From a virus, in IMG/VR virus record IMGVR_UViG_3300037319_000092, positions 1 through 36,926 of that record: a stretch of 36,926 nucleotides of DNA; one strand, 5' to 3'. Positions 1-8,200 of this stretch are shown piece by piece; positions within the stretch are counted from its first letter, which is position 1; each line of letters begins with the position of its first letter. A model generated the notes under the pieces. That model saw only the letters and a list, made by a program, of their open reading frames with translations. It did no database searches and had not been told where the DNA came from. The position numbers and the translations under genes were made by a program.

Positions 1-2
1 AG

Positions 3-716
3 AAAGCCGTCAGATTCACCAAGAAGAGCAGAGCGTTAGGTTTGGGTTTGTGTGGCATTCATACACTGTTCATGCAAGAGATGTTACCATTTGAGGGATT
101 TGATGCACACATGCTAAGTCAAGAGATTCAGACAGTTATTTGGAATCAAGCAGAAACTGCTACAAAAGAAATGGCTGTAATATTAGGTGAACCAGAGTGG
201 TGCAAAGGCTATGGTATTCGCAACACCCACTTAATAGCTATTGCGCCTACTAAATCAACTGCTTTGCTAATGGGTGGTATATCAGAAGGTATAAACCCTG
301 ACCCCGCAATGAGTTACAATCAGACAACTTCTGCTGGTGAAATTGATCGATTGAATCCTGTGTTGCTTACTTTGATGAAAAAGAAAGGTGTTTATACAAA
401 GAAACATGTTCAGGAGATTACAGATAAGCAAGGTTCTGTTCAGCACGTAGAATGGTTGACTGAAGAAGAAAAGTTAGTATTTAAAACTGCTTTTGAGATT
501 AATCAGAAAGCTGTGTTAAGATTAGCTTCTGCACGTAGTAAGTATATTGATCAATGGCAGTCATTGAACTTGTTCTTTGCTGCTGATGAAGACCCCGCTT
601 GGATTGCTGAAGTTCACGCTGAAGCTTTTCGTGACCCTAATATCCTAGCTTTGTATTACATTTATACTCAGGCTGGTGTACAAGCAAGTAAAGGTGAGTG
701 CGAAGCTTGCCAATAA
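3..716 (+). CDS. nrdA: Ribonucleoside-diphosphate reductase large subunit, C-terminal part (5' end outside window)
   Basis: The reading frame is open from base 3, so the gene is cut by the window edge; the first in-window start-like codon (TTG at 42) is not a start. It encodes the catalytic alpha subunit that reduces ribonucleotides to deoxyribonucleotides for phage DNA synthesis. Visible hallmarks are the active-site barrel segment NTHLIAIAPTKSTALLMGG followed by SEGINP, and the extreme C-terminal cysteine pair (GECEACQ), the swinging-arm cysteines that pass electrons from thioredoxin or glutaredoxin to the active site. The C-terminal layout (LYYIYTQAG before the cysteine tail) resembles class I phage NrdA. 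A thioredoxin-like gene follows 12 bases later, a sensible electron donor. A partner NrdB must lie outside the window if the enzyme is class I. Confidence 0.93.
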   Translation, partial: KAVRFTKKSRALGLGLCGIHTLFMQEMLPFEGFDAHMLSQEIQTVIWNQAETATKEMAVILGEPEWCKGYGIRNTHLIAIAPTKSTALLMGGISEGINPDPAMSYNQTTSAGEIDRLNPVLLTLMKKKGVYTKKHVQEITDKQGSVQHVEWLTEEEKLVFKTAFEINQKAVLRLASARSKYIDQWQSLNLFFAADEDPAWIAEVHAEAFRDPNILALYYIYTQAGVQASKGECEACQ

Positions 717-728
717 CGAAAGGAAACA

Positions 729-971
729 ATGAAAAATCTAGTAGTATATAGTGCAAGTTGGTGTAACCCTTGTAAGCAACTGAAGAAGACAATCGAGTTG
801 TCAGAACTTACTATTCAGGTGACTTCAATTGACATTGATGAAGATGCTACTTCTGCATCTGAATACGCAATAAGAGGTGTACCTACTCTTTTGTTAATTG
901 AAGATAATCAAGTACTTAAAAGAAGTACTGGTGCAATGTCAGTAGAGCAATTACAAGAGTTCTGTGCATAA
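729..971 (+). CDS. Small thioredoxin/glutaredoxin-like protein
   Basis: An 80-residue thioredoxin-fold protein with the redox motif WCNPC at residues 11-15 and the conserved cis-proline in RGVPT (Pro52). It is shorter than cellular thioredoxin (about 105 residues), like phage T4-type thioredoxin/glutaredoxin. The Asn in CNPC replaces the usual Gly of CGPC. A ribosome site (AAAGGAAAC) precedes the ATG, and the gene directly follows nrdA, so it probably recycles the reductase's C-terminal cysteines. The stop codon lies inside a 7-bp inverted repeat. Confidence 0.88.
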   Translation: MKNLVVYSASWCNPCKQLKKTIELSELTIQVTSIDIDEDATSASEYAIRGVPTLLLIEDNQVLKRSTGAMSVEQLQEFCA

Positions 972-979
972 CGCACAGA
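961..979 (+). repeat. Inverted repeat over the thioredoxin stop codon
   Basis: TCTGTGC and GCACAGA form a perfect 7-bp stem around a 5-base loop (ATAAC) that contains most of the TAA stop. It lies just before the bidirectional terminator and could add to termination or protect the 3' end of the rightward mRNA. Function is inferred. Confidence 0.5.
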
Positions 980-985
980 CGTAAA

Positions 986-1027
986 AAAACCCCTATAGGA
1001 AACCTTACGGAATCTTATAGGGGTTTT
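986..1027. terminator. Bidirectional intrinsic terminator between convergent operons
   Basis: Arms AAAACCCCTATA (986-997) and TATAGGGGTTTT (1016-1027) are perfectly complementary around an 18-base loop, with A-rich sequence on the left and TTTTCTTTTT on the right, so a U-tract follows the stem in both directions. It separates the rightward nrdA-thioredoxin unit from the leftward structural/lysis operon, which ends at 1032. Confidence 0.9.
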
Positions 1028-1031
1028 CTTT

Positions 1032-1499
1032 TTATATATGAATACCGTTTAAATAAACAGTCTTACCTTCTGTATTTTTTACAGCAGTAATTACTTGGCA
1101 TTTCAAGTTGTTAGGGTCATAAGATACATGAACCCAACCACTATCAGGAATACCTTGAGTATAAAATTCTAATATAATCTGAGTAAACTTAAAATTTTGT
1201 GATATGAAAAGAGCAAGGTCTGCGTTTGGTACAGAAGGAATCTCTATGTCAGCAGCAGCACCTGTCATGTGATCACTTGTTCTACTCCCACCAACAGCAC
1301 TATTGACAAGAGGACTACGGTAACCACTGTTAACTTTTACACCCATCTTATAATGGTCACGAACAGGTTGTAAGATTTCCTGTGCTAAAATTATCAGACT
1401 GTTCAATTCGGTTTCTGATGGTTGATTGTCCATACCTTTTCGTAATGCAGTTTCACTCTTGGTGAGTTCGTGCAAAGTGAAGTTCTTTGTTAGATTCAT
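1032..1499 (-). CDS. M15-family peptidase endolysin (peptidoglycan peptidase)
   Basis: A 155-residue protein of the peptidase M15_3 / D-Ala-D-Ala carboxypeptidase-like family. The zinc-binding pattern is visible: GYRSP near residue 60, then SDHMTGAAADIEI (His77, Asp84) and WVHVS (His124); Glu111 in QIILEFY is a plausible catalytic residue. Such enzymes cut the stem peptide of peptidoglycan and serve as single-domain phage endolysins. No signal peptide is visible, so release would depend on the holin. The start overlaps the stop of the upstream holin gene by 4 bases (ATGA), indicating translational coupling. It is the last gene of the leftward operon. Confidence 0.85.
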   Translation of the reverse strand: MNLTKNFTLHELTKSETALRKGMDNQPSETELNSLIILAQEILQPVRDHYKMGVKVNSGYRSPLVNSAVGGSRTSDHMTGAAADIEIPSVPNADLALFISQNFKFTQIILEFYTQGIPDSGWVHVSYDPNNLKCQVITAVKNTEGKTVYLNGIHI

Positions 1500-1906
1500 T
1501 TTTTACTCCTTAACTCTGTGATTTTCTCAAGGCTACGTGAACCGAAATACGCACCAAAAACCAACATTCCCCAATTTCCTAGCAATGTTACATATGACTC
1601 ATTGGCGTTGTAACCAAATGCTGACATCATGGCGAAAAGAAAATAACCACCAAAAATTGCAATTAAACTCATTGGTCTGATGTTCTTAGATAACCAAGAA
1701 TCGCTAGACATATCAGAAGTCCACCTGTTAGAAACATTAGTTTGTTCTAACTCGAACATTTTAGTGTCGTTAGCCATACTAGCCAATTCACCATCTTGTG
1801 CCATTTTAGCCAACTCTATTTGAGCCTTGGCTTTTTCTTGCGGGTCTGGAATGAGCTTGTCAATTAGCTTACTACCAATACCTAGTAACGCTGTAAGAGG
1901 AAACAT
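1496..1906 (-). CDS. Holin of the three-TM (GTA-type) family
   Basis: 136 residues. The N-terminal part (LIPDPQEKAKAQIELAKMAQDGEL) matches the 3TM holin family known from gene transfer agents and many proteobacterial siphophages (PF11351-like). A polar middle segment is followed by two clear hydrophobic helices (roughly residues 77-97 and 104-124) and a charged tail. It would permeabilise the inner membrane at the end of infection and release the M15 endolysin encoded by the next, overlapping gene. Assignment rests on sequence pattern and on its place next to the lysin. Confidence 0.75.
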   Translation of the reverse strand: MFPLTALLGIGSKLIDKLIPDPQEKAKAQIELAKMAQDGELASMANDTKMFELEQTNVSNRWTSDMSSDSWLSKNIRPMSLIAIFGGYFLFAMMSAFGYNANESYVTLLGNWGMLVFGAYFGSRSLEKITELRSKK

Positions 1907-1928
1907 GAAATGTCCTTATGTAAATAAA

Positions 1929-2423
1929 TTAATAACCACAACCACTGATTTGGCAAAAACTATATGCCTCATATATGCTGTAACCAGATAGAGATAATAA
2001 AACAACCATTATCAAGATTGCTAAGATTAACTTGGCTCTTTCTTTTCGTTTTTTTGCTTCAACGTTTCTTGTTCTTTGTTTCACTTTGGAATCTTTTTCC
2101 ATCGTAGCAGCACGATTGAGTATCTTATTCCAAACGTCTATCTTGTTCGCTTGAAAGAACATCATTTGCACTTGTCTTTCAAACTCTTTCATCTTGTCTA
2201 ACTCAAGTTCTATTTCCATAGCATATGCCATGTTAGAACCTTCAAAACTACGCTGTTGAGCCTTCTGATAATGTTTAGTTATCTTCTGCTTGCTGTCAAA
2301 GTATTTGCCTAGCATTGGTCCTAGACTTGAAACATCGTCTATTGTCTTGCAAGATTCTTTGACTAAACCTACAATTTGTTTTACTACACCAAGTGCAGCA
2401 AATGCTGTTGTGATCGGTTCCAT
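1929..2423 (-). CDS. Conserved phage membrane protein of unknown function (lysis region)
   Basis: 164 residues from the ATG at 2423; an in-frame GTG nine bases upstream (2432) has no ribosome site, whereas AGGTGAAG sits about 8 bases before the ATG. The protein is helical and rich in Lys/Glu/Gln. The segment LGPMLGKYFDSKQ and the EIELELDKMKEFERQVQMMFFQ stretch resemble a family of hypothetical proteins I have seen in tailed phages of aquatic bacteria. A single transmembrane helix (AKLILAILIMVVLLSLSGYS) lies near the C-terminus after a basic stretch. Position between an XhlA-like protein and the holin suggests a lysis or membrane role, but this is inference. No spanin motif or lipobox is visible. 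Confidence 0.6.
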   Translation of the reverse strand: MEPITTAFAALGVVKQIVGLVKESCKTIDDVSSLGPMLGKYFDSKQKITKHYQKAQQRSFEGSNMAYAMEIELELDKMKEFERQVQMMFFQANKIDVWNKILNRAATMEKDSKVKQRTRNVEAKKRKERAKLILAILIMVVLLSLSGYSIYEAYSFCQISGCGY

Positions 2424-2435
2424 TCTCTTCACCTA

Positions 2436-2660
2436 TTATAAAACTATAGCTTTCAATACATTGGTAATGCCTATGGCTTGACTAAGAATCACAAATATAG
2501 CACCTGTTGCTAAGTATTTTATTTGATTTAATGATTTCTCAATACCGCTCAAGGACTTTCGTAAATCTGTAGATATATCTTGAAGCTTTTTAAGTTCTTC
2601 CGCGTGATCTTGTACTCTCAATTCTAGCTTTATTACGCGGTGTTCAATTACATCTTGCAT
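2436..2660 (-). CDS. XhlA-like small coiled-coil membrane protein
   Basis: 74 residues: a heptad-rich amphipathic segment (about residues 8-47) followed by one transmembrane helix (about 48-68) and a very short tail. This is the architecture of haemolysin XhlA/holin-accessory proteins, though no unique family motif is visible. It lies three bases upstream of the next gene and three genes upstream of the endolysin, in keeping with a role in membrane disruption at lysis. A GGAAAGAG ribosome site precedes the ATG. It is the first gene after the promoter-hairpin element at 2696-2765. Confidence 0.5.
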   Translation of the reverse strand: MQDVIEHRVIKLELRVQDHAEELKKLQDISTDLRKSLSGIEKSLNQIKYLATGAIFVILSQAIGITNVLKAIVL

Positions 2661-2691
2661 TATGCTCTTTCCATACGGTTAGTGGTGAATA

Positions 2692-2719
2692 TAAAATAGG
2701 CCACCCGAAGGTGACCTAT
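2692..2719 (-). terminator. Hairpin with UUCG tetraloop (terminator or 5' mRNA hairpin)
   Basis: On the minus strand ATAGGTCACC-TTCG-GGTGGCCTAT forms a 10-bp stem (one G-U pair) with a UUCG tetraloop, followed by TTTTAT. It looks like an intrinsic terminator for the adhesin operon, but it begins only about 10-15 bases after the predicted start of the promoter at 2737-2765, so it is also the 5' hairpin of the lysis transcript. Confidence 0.8.
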
Positions 2720-2736
2720 GATAACTATTATAATAT

Positions 2737-2765
2737 ATTATAACATTGTTATTTACCTAAATCAA
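2737..2765 (-). promoter_or_regulatory. Sigma-70 promoter for the lysis genes
   Basis: -35 TTGATT (2765-2760), 17-base spacer, -10 TATAAT (2742-2737) preceded by TGT, giving an extended -10. The -35 overlaps the TGA stop of the 91-residue gene at 2762-3037. Predicted start is near 2730. Confidence 0.8.
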
Positions 2766-3037
2766 GGTTGTTGTGTATCTGTGTATTCTGGATATAAAGT
2801 TTCATCATATACAAAGTCTGGTTGAGCTACAGGTTCACCATTTTCATCAGATTCACTTTGAGTCCATGAACCATCTTCATTTTCTACAAGAACTGTGATT
2901 GCGAATAAACCTTCAATATTAGCTAGATATTCTTCTCTGATTCTTGACTGAATAATTTTAATATCAGAGAAGTCAATTGCCATTTCTGACTGACCTGTCA
3001 GTTGATTGTAAACTTCATACTTTTTGTTTGTTGACAT
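2762..3037 (-). CDS. Hypothetical acidic protein next to adhesin
   Basis: 91 residues, strongly acidic, ending in a Pro/Asp/Tyr/Glu-rich tail (residues 70-91). Not recognised. A good ribosome site (AAGGAAAATAT) precedes the ATG, and the start lies 12 bases after the glycine-rich adhesin-like gene. Its place directly after a fibre tip candidate is typical of small tail-fibre assembly factors, but no chaperone motif is visible and this remains a guess. The promoter for the lysis genes overlaps its stop codon. Confidence 0.65.
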   Translation of the reverse strand: MSTNKKYEVYNQLTGQSEMAIDFSDIKIIQSRIREEYLANIEGLFAITVLVENEDGSWTQSESDENGEPVAQPDFVYDETLYPEYTDTQQP

Positions 3038-3049
3038 ATATTTTCCTTA

Positions 3050-4078
3050 TTAACTAGTTGCGCCGTAGCGAGTACCTGTTGCATTGAATGTGACTGAGTT
3101 TCCATTTAAGGCTATAGCTTTTCCACCAGCACCTCCAGCTCTATTAATAGAACCAGTACCTCCCGATGCTCCCCAACCACCACCACCACCACCTACCCCG
3201 TCTCGATTGTGTCCACTTCCGCCACCAGCATTACCTGCGGCACCTCCAGCGCCTCCACCAGCTTGTGATTGTATTGCTCCACCACTACCGGGAAGACCTG
3301 AAAGCCTGAAAGAACCTCCAGAACCCCCAGCACCACCTCCTTGGGCGGCTCCACCAGTTCCACCACTAGCACCACCACTACCGGGAAGTTGCCTTCCACC
3401 TCCTGCGCCATGAGCCATTGAAGTTACAGGAGATGGTTGACCGCCACCTTGACAAGTACCACCTTGTGCACCTACTGCGCCTATTGCTCCACCAGCACCG
3501 GGGCTACCTGAACTACTTTGACCAGTACCACCAGAGCCACCACCTGCGCCACCACCACCATTTCTTTGACCTCCACTGCCACCACCACCAGCTATATAGC
3601 TGTTATTAGTCATGTTCACGTTGTGAGAAATAGACATTGCTGGCCCACCGGGGTTACCAGCGGAGTTGAGAGCGCCGGAACCGTTGCCACCCCTACCAAT
3701 GATGAAACCATTGTTGGTAATATTTATAGTGCCGCCTGATAATGAACCTGTATCAAAACCTGCCGTAGCAACACTATCAGACCATACATATACACCAGAG
3801 TTAATTGTTATCGTTGCATTAAATGCACCACTACCCGGATATCCCGCTGAGAGCATAGCACTGCGTAGATTGTAGTTTTGTACACTGCTTGAGATTGTCT
3901 GAGTAAATACAAAGGCATTAGCTTTACCATACCCATTGCTCATTGAGATAGCACCACTAGCAACATCAAACAAACCACGAACACCAGAGCTTCCCATGTT
4001 GATAGTTGCTGTAGCTCCTAAATCTAATTCTACGTTAACTTGTGAAAGTGATATTGCACCACTACTTGGTAAAGCCAT
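3050..4078 (-). CDS. Glycine-rich tail adhesin-like protein
   Basis: 342 residues from the ATG at 4078. The in-frame ATG at 4084 lies only one base after AAGGGG, too close, whereas 4078 has 7-base spacing. The N-terminus (LPSSGAISLSQVNVELDLGA...VRGLFDVASGAISMSNGYGKAN) is a module common at the start of phage tail/fibre proteins and probably docks the protein. The middle resembles a beta-structured stretch (NITINSGVYVWSD...). Residues about 160-325 are dominated by GGGG and GGxGG runs, as in the polyglycine-II sandwich of T4-like gp38 adhesins. It follows the S74-tipped fibre gene, mirroring the gp37-gp38 order. Receptor binding is inferred. Local GC is high because of Gly codons. Confidence 0.7.
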   Translation of the reverse strand: MALPSSGAISLSQVNVELDLGATATINMGSSGVRGLFDVASGAISMSNGYGKANAFVFTQTISSSVQNYNLRSAMLSAGYPGSGAFNATITINSGVYVWSDSVATAGFDTGSLSGGTINITNNGFIIGRGGNGSGALNSAGNPGGPAMSISHNVNMTNNSYIAGGGGSGGQRNGGGGAGGGSGGTGQSSSGSPGAGGAIGAVGAQGGTCQGGGQPSPVTSMAHGAGGGRQLPGSGGASGGTGGAAQGGGAGGSGGSFRLSGLPGSGGAIQSQAGGGAGGAAGNAGGGSGHNRDGVGGGGGGWGASGGTGSINRAGGAGGKAIALNGNSVTFNATGTRYGATS

Positions 4079-4112
4079 AAACATTCCCCTTAAAATTTTG
4101 TATATTATTCAT

Positions 4113-5213
4113 TTAAATACTTTCTAGTTTACGAAGACGTTCTTTTAGATCAACCACTTCTTTAGCTAATTCGATACAAGCAGCCAGTGCAGCATTTCCA
4201 TAAGCAACAGAAAGATAATCACCATTGTTTTTGATTGCTTCAGGTATCAAAGATTGTAGACTCTGTGCTGATACACCAACTTGCCTATCTCCACTGTCAA
4301 TTCTTGTATAAGTACCCACCTTTACACCTGAAAGTTTATCAACAAAGTCCAAAGGTAATACTTCCCAATCTTTTTTCAGACGTTCATCTGAATAAGCGGT
4401 TACGTTACCACCAGCGTAAATATCACCAGTGGTTGTTAAATTAGCAATAGACAATGCTGTCGTTGTTGGTAATATTTCAGCTACGGACCAAGCGACATCA
4501 ACAGAACCACTTAGTGACTTTCCAGTAGCACCTATGGTAATAGTTCTAGCTGTACCCCAATTAGATGTTGTTATATTAGCACCACCATTAAAGGAAGTAC
4601 CATTAATAGTTCTTGCTGTAGTTAAAGTAGCAGCCGTACCTGAGACACTAATACCCCAAACACCACTTGCTCCTACTCCAAGAACAGATGGTGCGCCTAT
4701 AGTGTTATAACTTACTGTAGTAGCATTGCTACCACTGTAAGCAATACCAGATGCTGAACCCGTTCCTGTGTTATTAAAAGTAACATTGTTGTTCAAGTTA
4801 ATTGAAACAGCTACTGTACCATCAAAAGGTACACCGTTTATATTTCTAGCATTGGATAACTTAGTTGCACTCAGAGAGTTGCCTGAGATGTCACCAGTAA
4901 TCTTTGTACCAGACAGTGAAGTAATGAAAGTTGGATTTGAATAGGTAGCATTGGTATAAACACCATTTGTCACTGACCCTGCATTTCCTGAGATGTTTAT
5001 AGAGTACAAAGACGATAAGTCAACGTATCCTGAACCATTGAATTTCTGCCATTTGTTACTAGCACTTGACCATCGTATAGAACCAGTAGGTAAATTTGTT
5101 GCTGTAGTAACAGCAGGGTCCAGCCCCACTGCTAAGTCATCAAATCTACCGTCTAGTTCAGTTACAAAGTTAGCATAAGTACTAGTAATCGTTGGCTTTA
5201 AATGATCTGCCAT
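4113..5213 (-). CDS. Tail fibre with C-terminal S74 intramolecular chaperone
   Basis: 366 residues. The N-terminal region mentions the particle link (MADHLKPTITSTYANFVTELDGRFDDLAVGLDP), followed by repetitive beta-rich fibre sequence with recurring TARTINGxSFNG-type motifs. The C-terminal 92 residues start at SDERLKKDW (Ser275) and form a Peptidase_S74/chaperone-of-endosialidase domain, which in characterised members trimerises the fibre and then cleaves itself off at that serine; the final AxELAKEVVDLKERL segment is a coiled coil. A similar domain ends the fibre at 22331-24481. The gene directly follows the tail-tip gene, the usual place for a central or side fibre. Confidence 0.88.
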   Translation of the reverse strand: MADHLKPTITSTYANFVTELDGRFDDLAVGLDPAVTTATNLPTGSIRWSSASNKWQKFNGSGYVDLSSLYSINISGNAGSVTNGVYTNATYSNPTFITSLSGTKITGDISGNSLSATKLSNARNINGVPFDGTVAVSINLNNNVTFNNTGTGSASGIAYSGSNATTVSYNTIGAPSVLGVGASGVWGISVSGTAATLTTARTINGTSFNGGANITTSNWGTARTITIGATGKSLSGSVDVAWSVAEILPTTTALSIANLTTTGDIYAGGNVTAYSDERLKKDWEVLPLDFVDKLSGVKVGTYTRIDSGDRQVGVSAQSLQSLIPEAIKNNGDYLSVAYGNAALAACIELAKEVVDLKERLRKLESI

Positions 5214-5217
5214 GTTT

Positions 5218-8200
5218 TTAATATCCTTTAATAGACCAAGACGTTGTTGAACTTACTCTTATACCTGAATTATCAAATAAGTAAATTCTGAAAGATTGAG
5301 GGTACATCGAAGAAGTTCCTGTTGTATCTGCTGTTGCCATTGTTATGGTGAAAGTGTTAGTAGTAAAACCAGTTACAGTGTAAATACCAGATATAGCACC
5401 ACCAGAGTTAGTAAAGAACTTCAAGTCCTGACCCGTTATAAGACCATGAGAATTGATAGTAACAGTACATACACCTGAACTTACTGAATAAGTACCCGAA
5501 GCAAAATTATCTTTGATGTCATAAACAGCAATGATTGGTGTAGTTGCTAATGGGGACAAATTAATACTTTGAACATCAATAAACTCTTTGGTAAAGTTGA
5601 CTATTGAACCCAGAGCATCAGAAGAAGACGCTGATATTTTACCAGTGTCACTTTTGAGTTTAGCATCTAACCTTACTGACAATTGAGTTATCTCAAACAA
5701 ACCTACATTTGGAGGTGCACTATTTACAACAACTTTAATTTTTATATATCTAAAGTTCGTACCAAAAACATCAGTTACACCATTATAATCTATGTAAGTA
5801 GAATTGTCAAGTGACAAACTTATGTTTGGTACTACAACTGGAGAACCTGCAATAGCCGATCCTTCTATGCTCAAAAGAATTCTACTTGAAGCAAGTGGTT
5901 GACCGAAATCAAATACTTCTTCATAAAAGCCTGATGCATTAGTAGGTTGGATAAAGATAGGAAACCCTGCGGTAACTTGAGACTGTGGGCTAACCCATGA
6001 TCTTGTAGTAAAGTGCTGTTCAAAAGTTTCAGTAGTGTTTATAGGCAATGCCAATATACTTCCATCAAAAGCAGCAGAAGATTTAGTACCTGTGAAATCA
6101 CTAATGAAATTCGCATTAAAAACGAAATCAGGAGGTTCTGCTACTGTTGCGGTAATTGAAATTGGTTCACTTTCTATGTTTTCTGTATCCACAGCAGCTA
6201 ACCAGTAAGTAAACACACCTCCTGTATTTTCAGTAATAGTAGTAAATGCTCCTTTTTTGTCACCAATTACAGAAGCGGATTCGTAAGTATTACCTCTCTT
6301 TAGCAATATGTGGTCAATTGGTAAAGAAGTTCTATTTGGCAATGTCCAAAATAACATGACGTTGTTATCAACAACTTGCGATCTTAGATCAAAGGGAGGA
6401 TTAGGAGCTAGTTTTGCAATAATTTCAGAATAACCAGACGACTCATTACCTTGCAAATCTACTGTTTTTATAGTAAACAATCTATCACCAAGCCAGTTGG
6501 CAGGTAAAGTTATATTGTTAGCTCTAACAGTTCTTACTATTGAATCGTAATAGATTTCGTAATAAGAAACCTCAAACTCAGAAGTAGTAACATCTGCCCA
6601 AGTTAACGTAACAGTAGCACTTGTCAATGCTGTATCTGAATATGAATAATCAATATCTAAAATATTTGGAACATCTTCAGGTATAAAAGTAACCAAAGTA
6701 CTGTTCAAACTATAATTACCAGAAGTGTCAACTGCTCTTACATAGAAAACAGCGGAACCATTTGCTCTGTATTTAACAAAAGTCTTAGTAGCATCACCGT
6801 AGAATATTCTGCGGAAATCTTCAACTCCGAAACCAGAATCCTCTGTTCTTACTTCATAAGTAGAAACATCATACTCAGCATTGGGATGCCAAGATAAAAG
6901 CAATTGACCGCTTGACTTGTCAGCAGAAATAGTAAGCAAAGTAACATCAGATGGAGCAGTTGCTTTTCCAACAACAGTGTGATCACTGTAATTAGTCCAA
7001 TTTCCTATCTTACCATTGCGACCGATGTATCTCATTCTAACTTTATAAGTTTCGTTTTCGTTCACATCAGTAATATTTGCAGAACCTTTTTGGAAAGGTA
7101 CAATTATTGACTTAAAGTTAACAGATGTGTTTGATGAGGACAAATCATACTGTACTTCTATATAATCTGTAATTACAGGCAACGCAGCAGCATTAAAGTA
7201 TGAAACATTTATGTTGTATTTAAACACACCTTTAGAAACTCTTTCCATTACCGATTCGTCACTTACAAAACCAGTTATGCTTGGAATTTTATCACCGAAA
7301 CCTTCTATCTGAAAAACAGGAGGTAAAGTAATCTGTGATTCAAATACTGTACTTTCACTTAGTGTTAAATATTGATTAAAGATATTATAATCATTAGCTA
7401 CACCATAATCAACCATTACTATTCTAGCTGTATTATTACTAGAAGGTTCTATACTCAAAACTATCAAGTCTTCAGATTCCTGATTCAATTCACCGAATAA
7501 GAACAAATCTCCATAATCTGCCTCATTAGCAGTAACTGAACTTGTCAAATCGATTATTGAGTAATAACCACCTATAGTTTTAGGAGCAAGAGTTCTTGTG
7601 ATTGAAGCACCAGTTTTACTTCTGAAACGAATCGTGTATTGATTGTTTGCTTCAATTGGAATCTCTTCATCTAATTCAAGTTGTGTACTAGACAATCTGT
7701 TTTTAACTCTACCAGAACCTAAACCCCACAGTGGAACATCGTGCATTACTTTTACACGATCACCACGATTACATACTAAATATTCAATATCTGTTTCTAT
7801 AGTATAAATCTCTGGACGAAGTTTCATTTGAGCAAGATGCCAACGAGCATGATCAACTACAAGAGAACTTTTGGTAACCCCCGGAAGAGTCATGCTTTCA
7901 AATAAACTAGAGTTTGAATCGTTCTTACCTATTTCATATACAATTATTTCAGATTCTTGATAGTCTTTTTCTTCATCGTAATAAGTAATACGCAAACCAT
8001 CAGGACGCTTTGGCAATACCTTACTACCTTCAAAGTTGAAACTGTTATGTGGACTGAAATGCTGAACAACATTGGATTTCTCTTGGTCAATAATTACTGT
8101 CCATTTACCATCTATCAGTGCAGGACTTGCTCTACCAGCAGCACAAACATCTCTAATAACTTCCAATACGCTTCTGACATCACCTAAGATACTGTTGTAT

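Noticed and set aside
3084-3413. Proline-rich 109-residue frame on the plus strand
   Set aside because: It is the antisense shadow of GGN codons in the glycine-rich adhesin, with no ribosome site or promoter.
3050-5213. Diversity-generating retroelement around the adhesin
   Set aside because: No reverse transcriptase gene and no template/variable repeat pair with adenine-specific changes was seen in the window.
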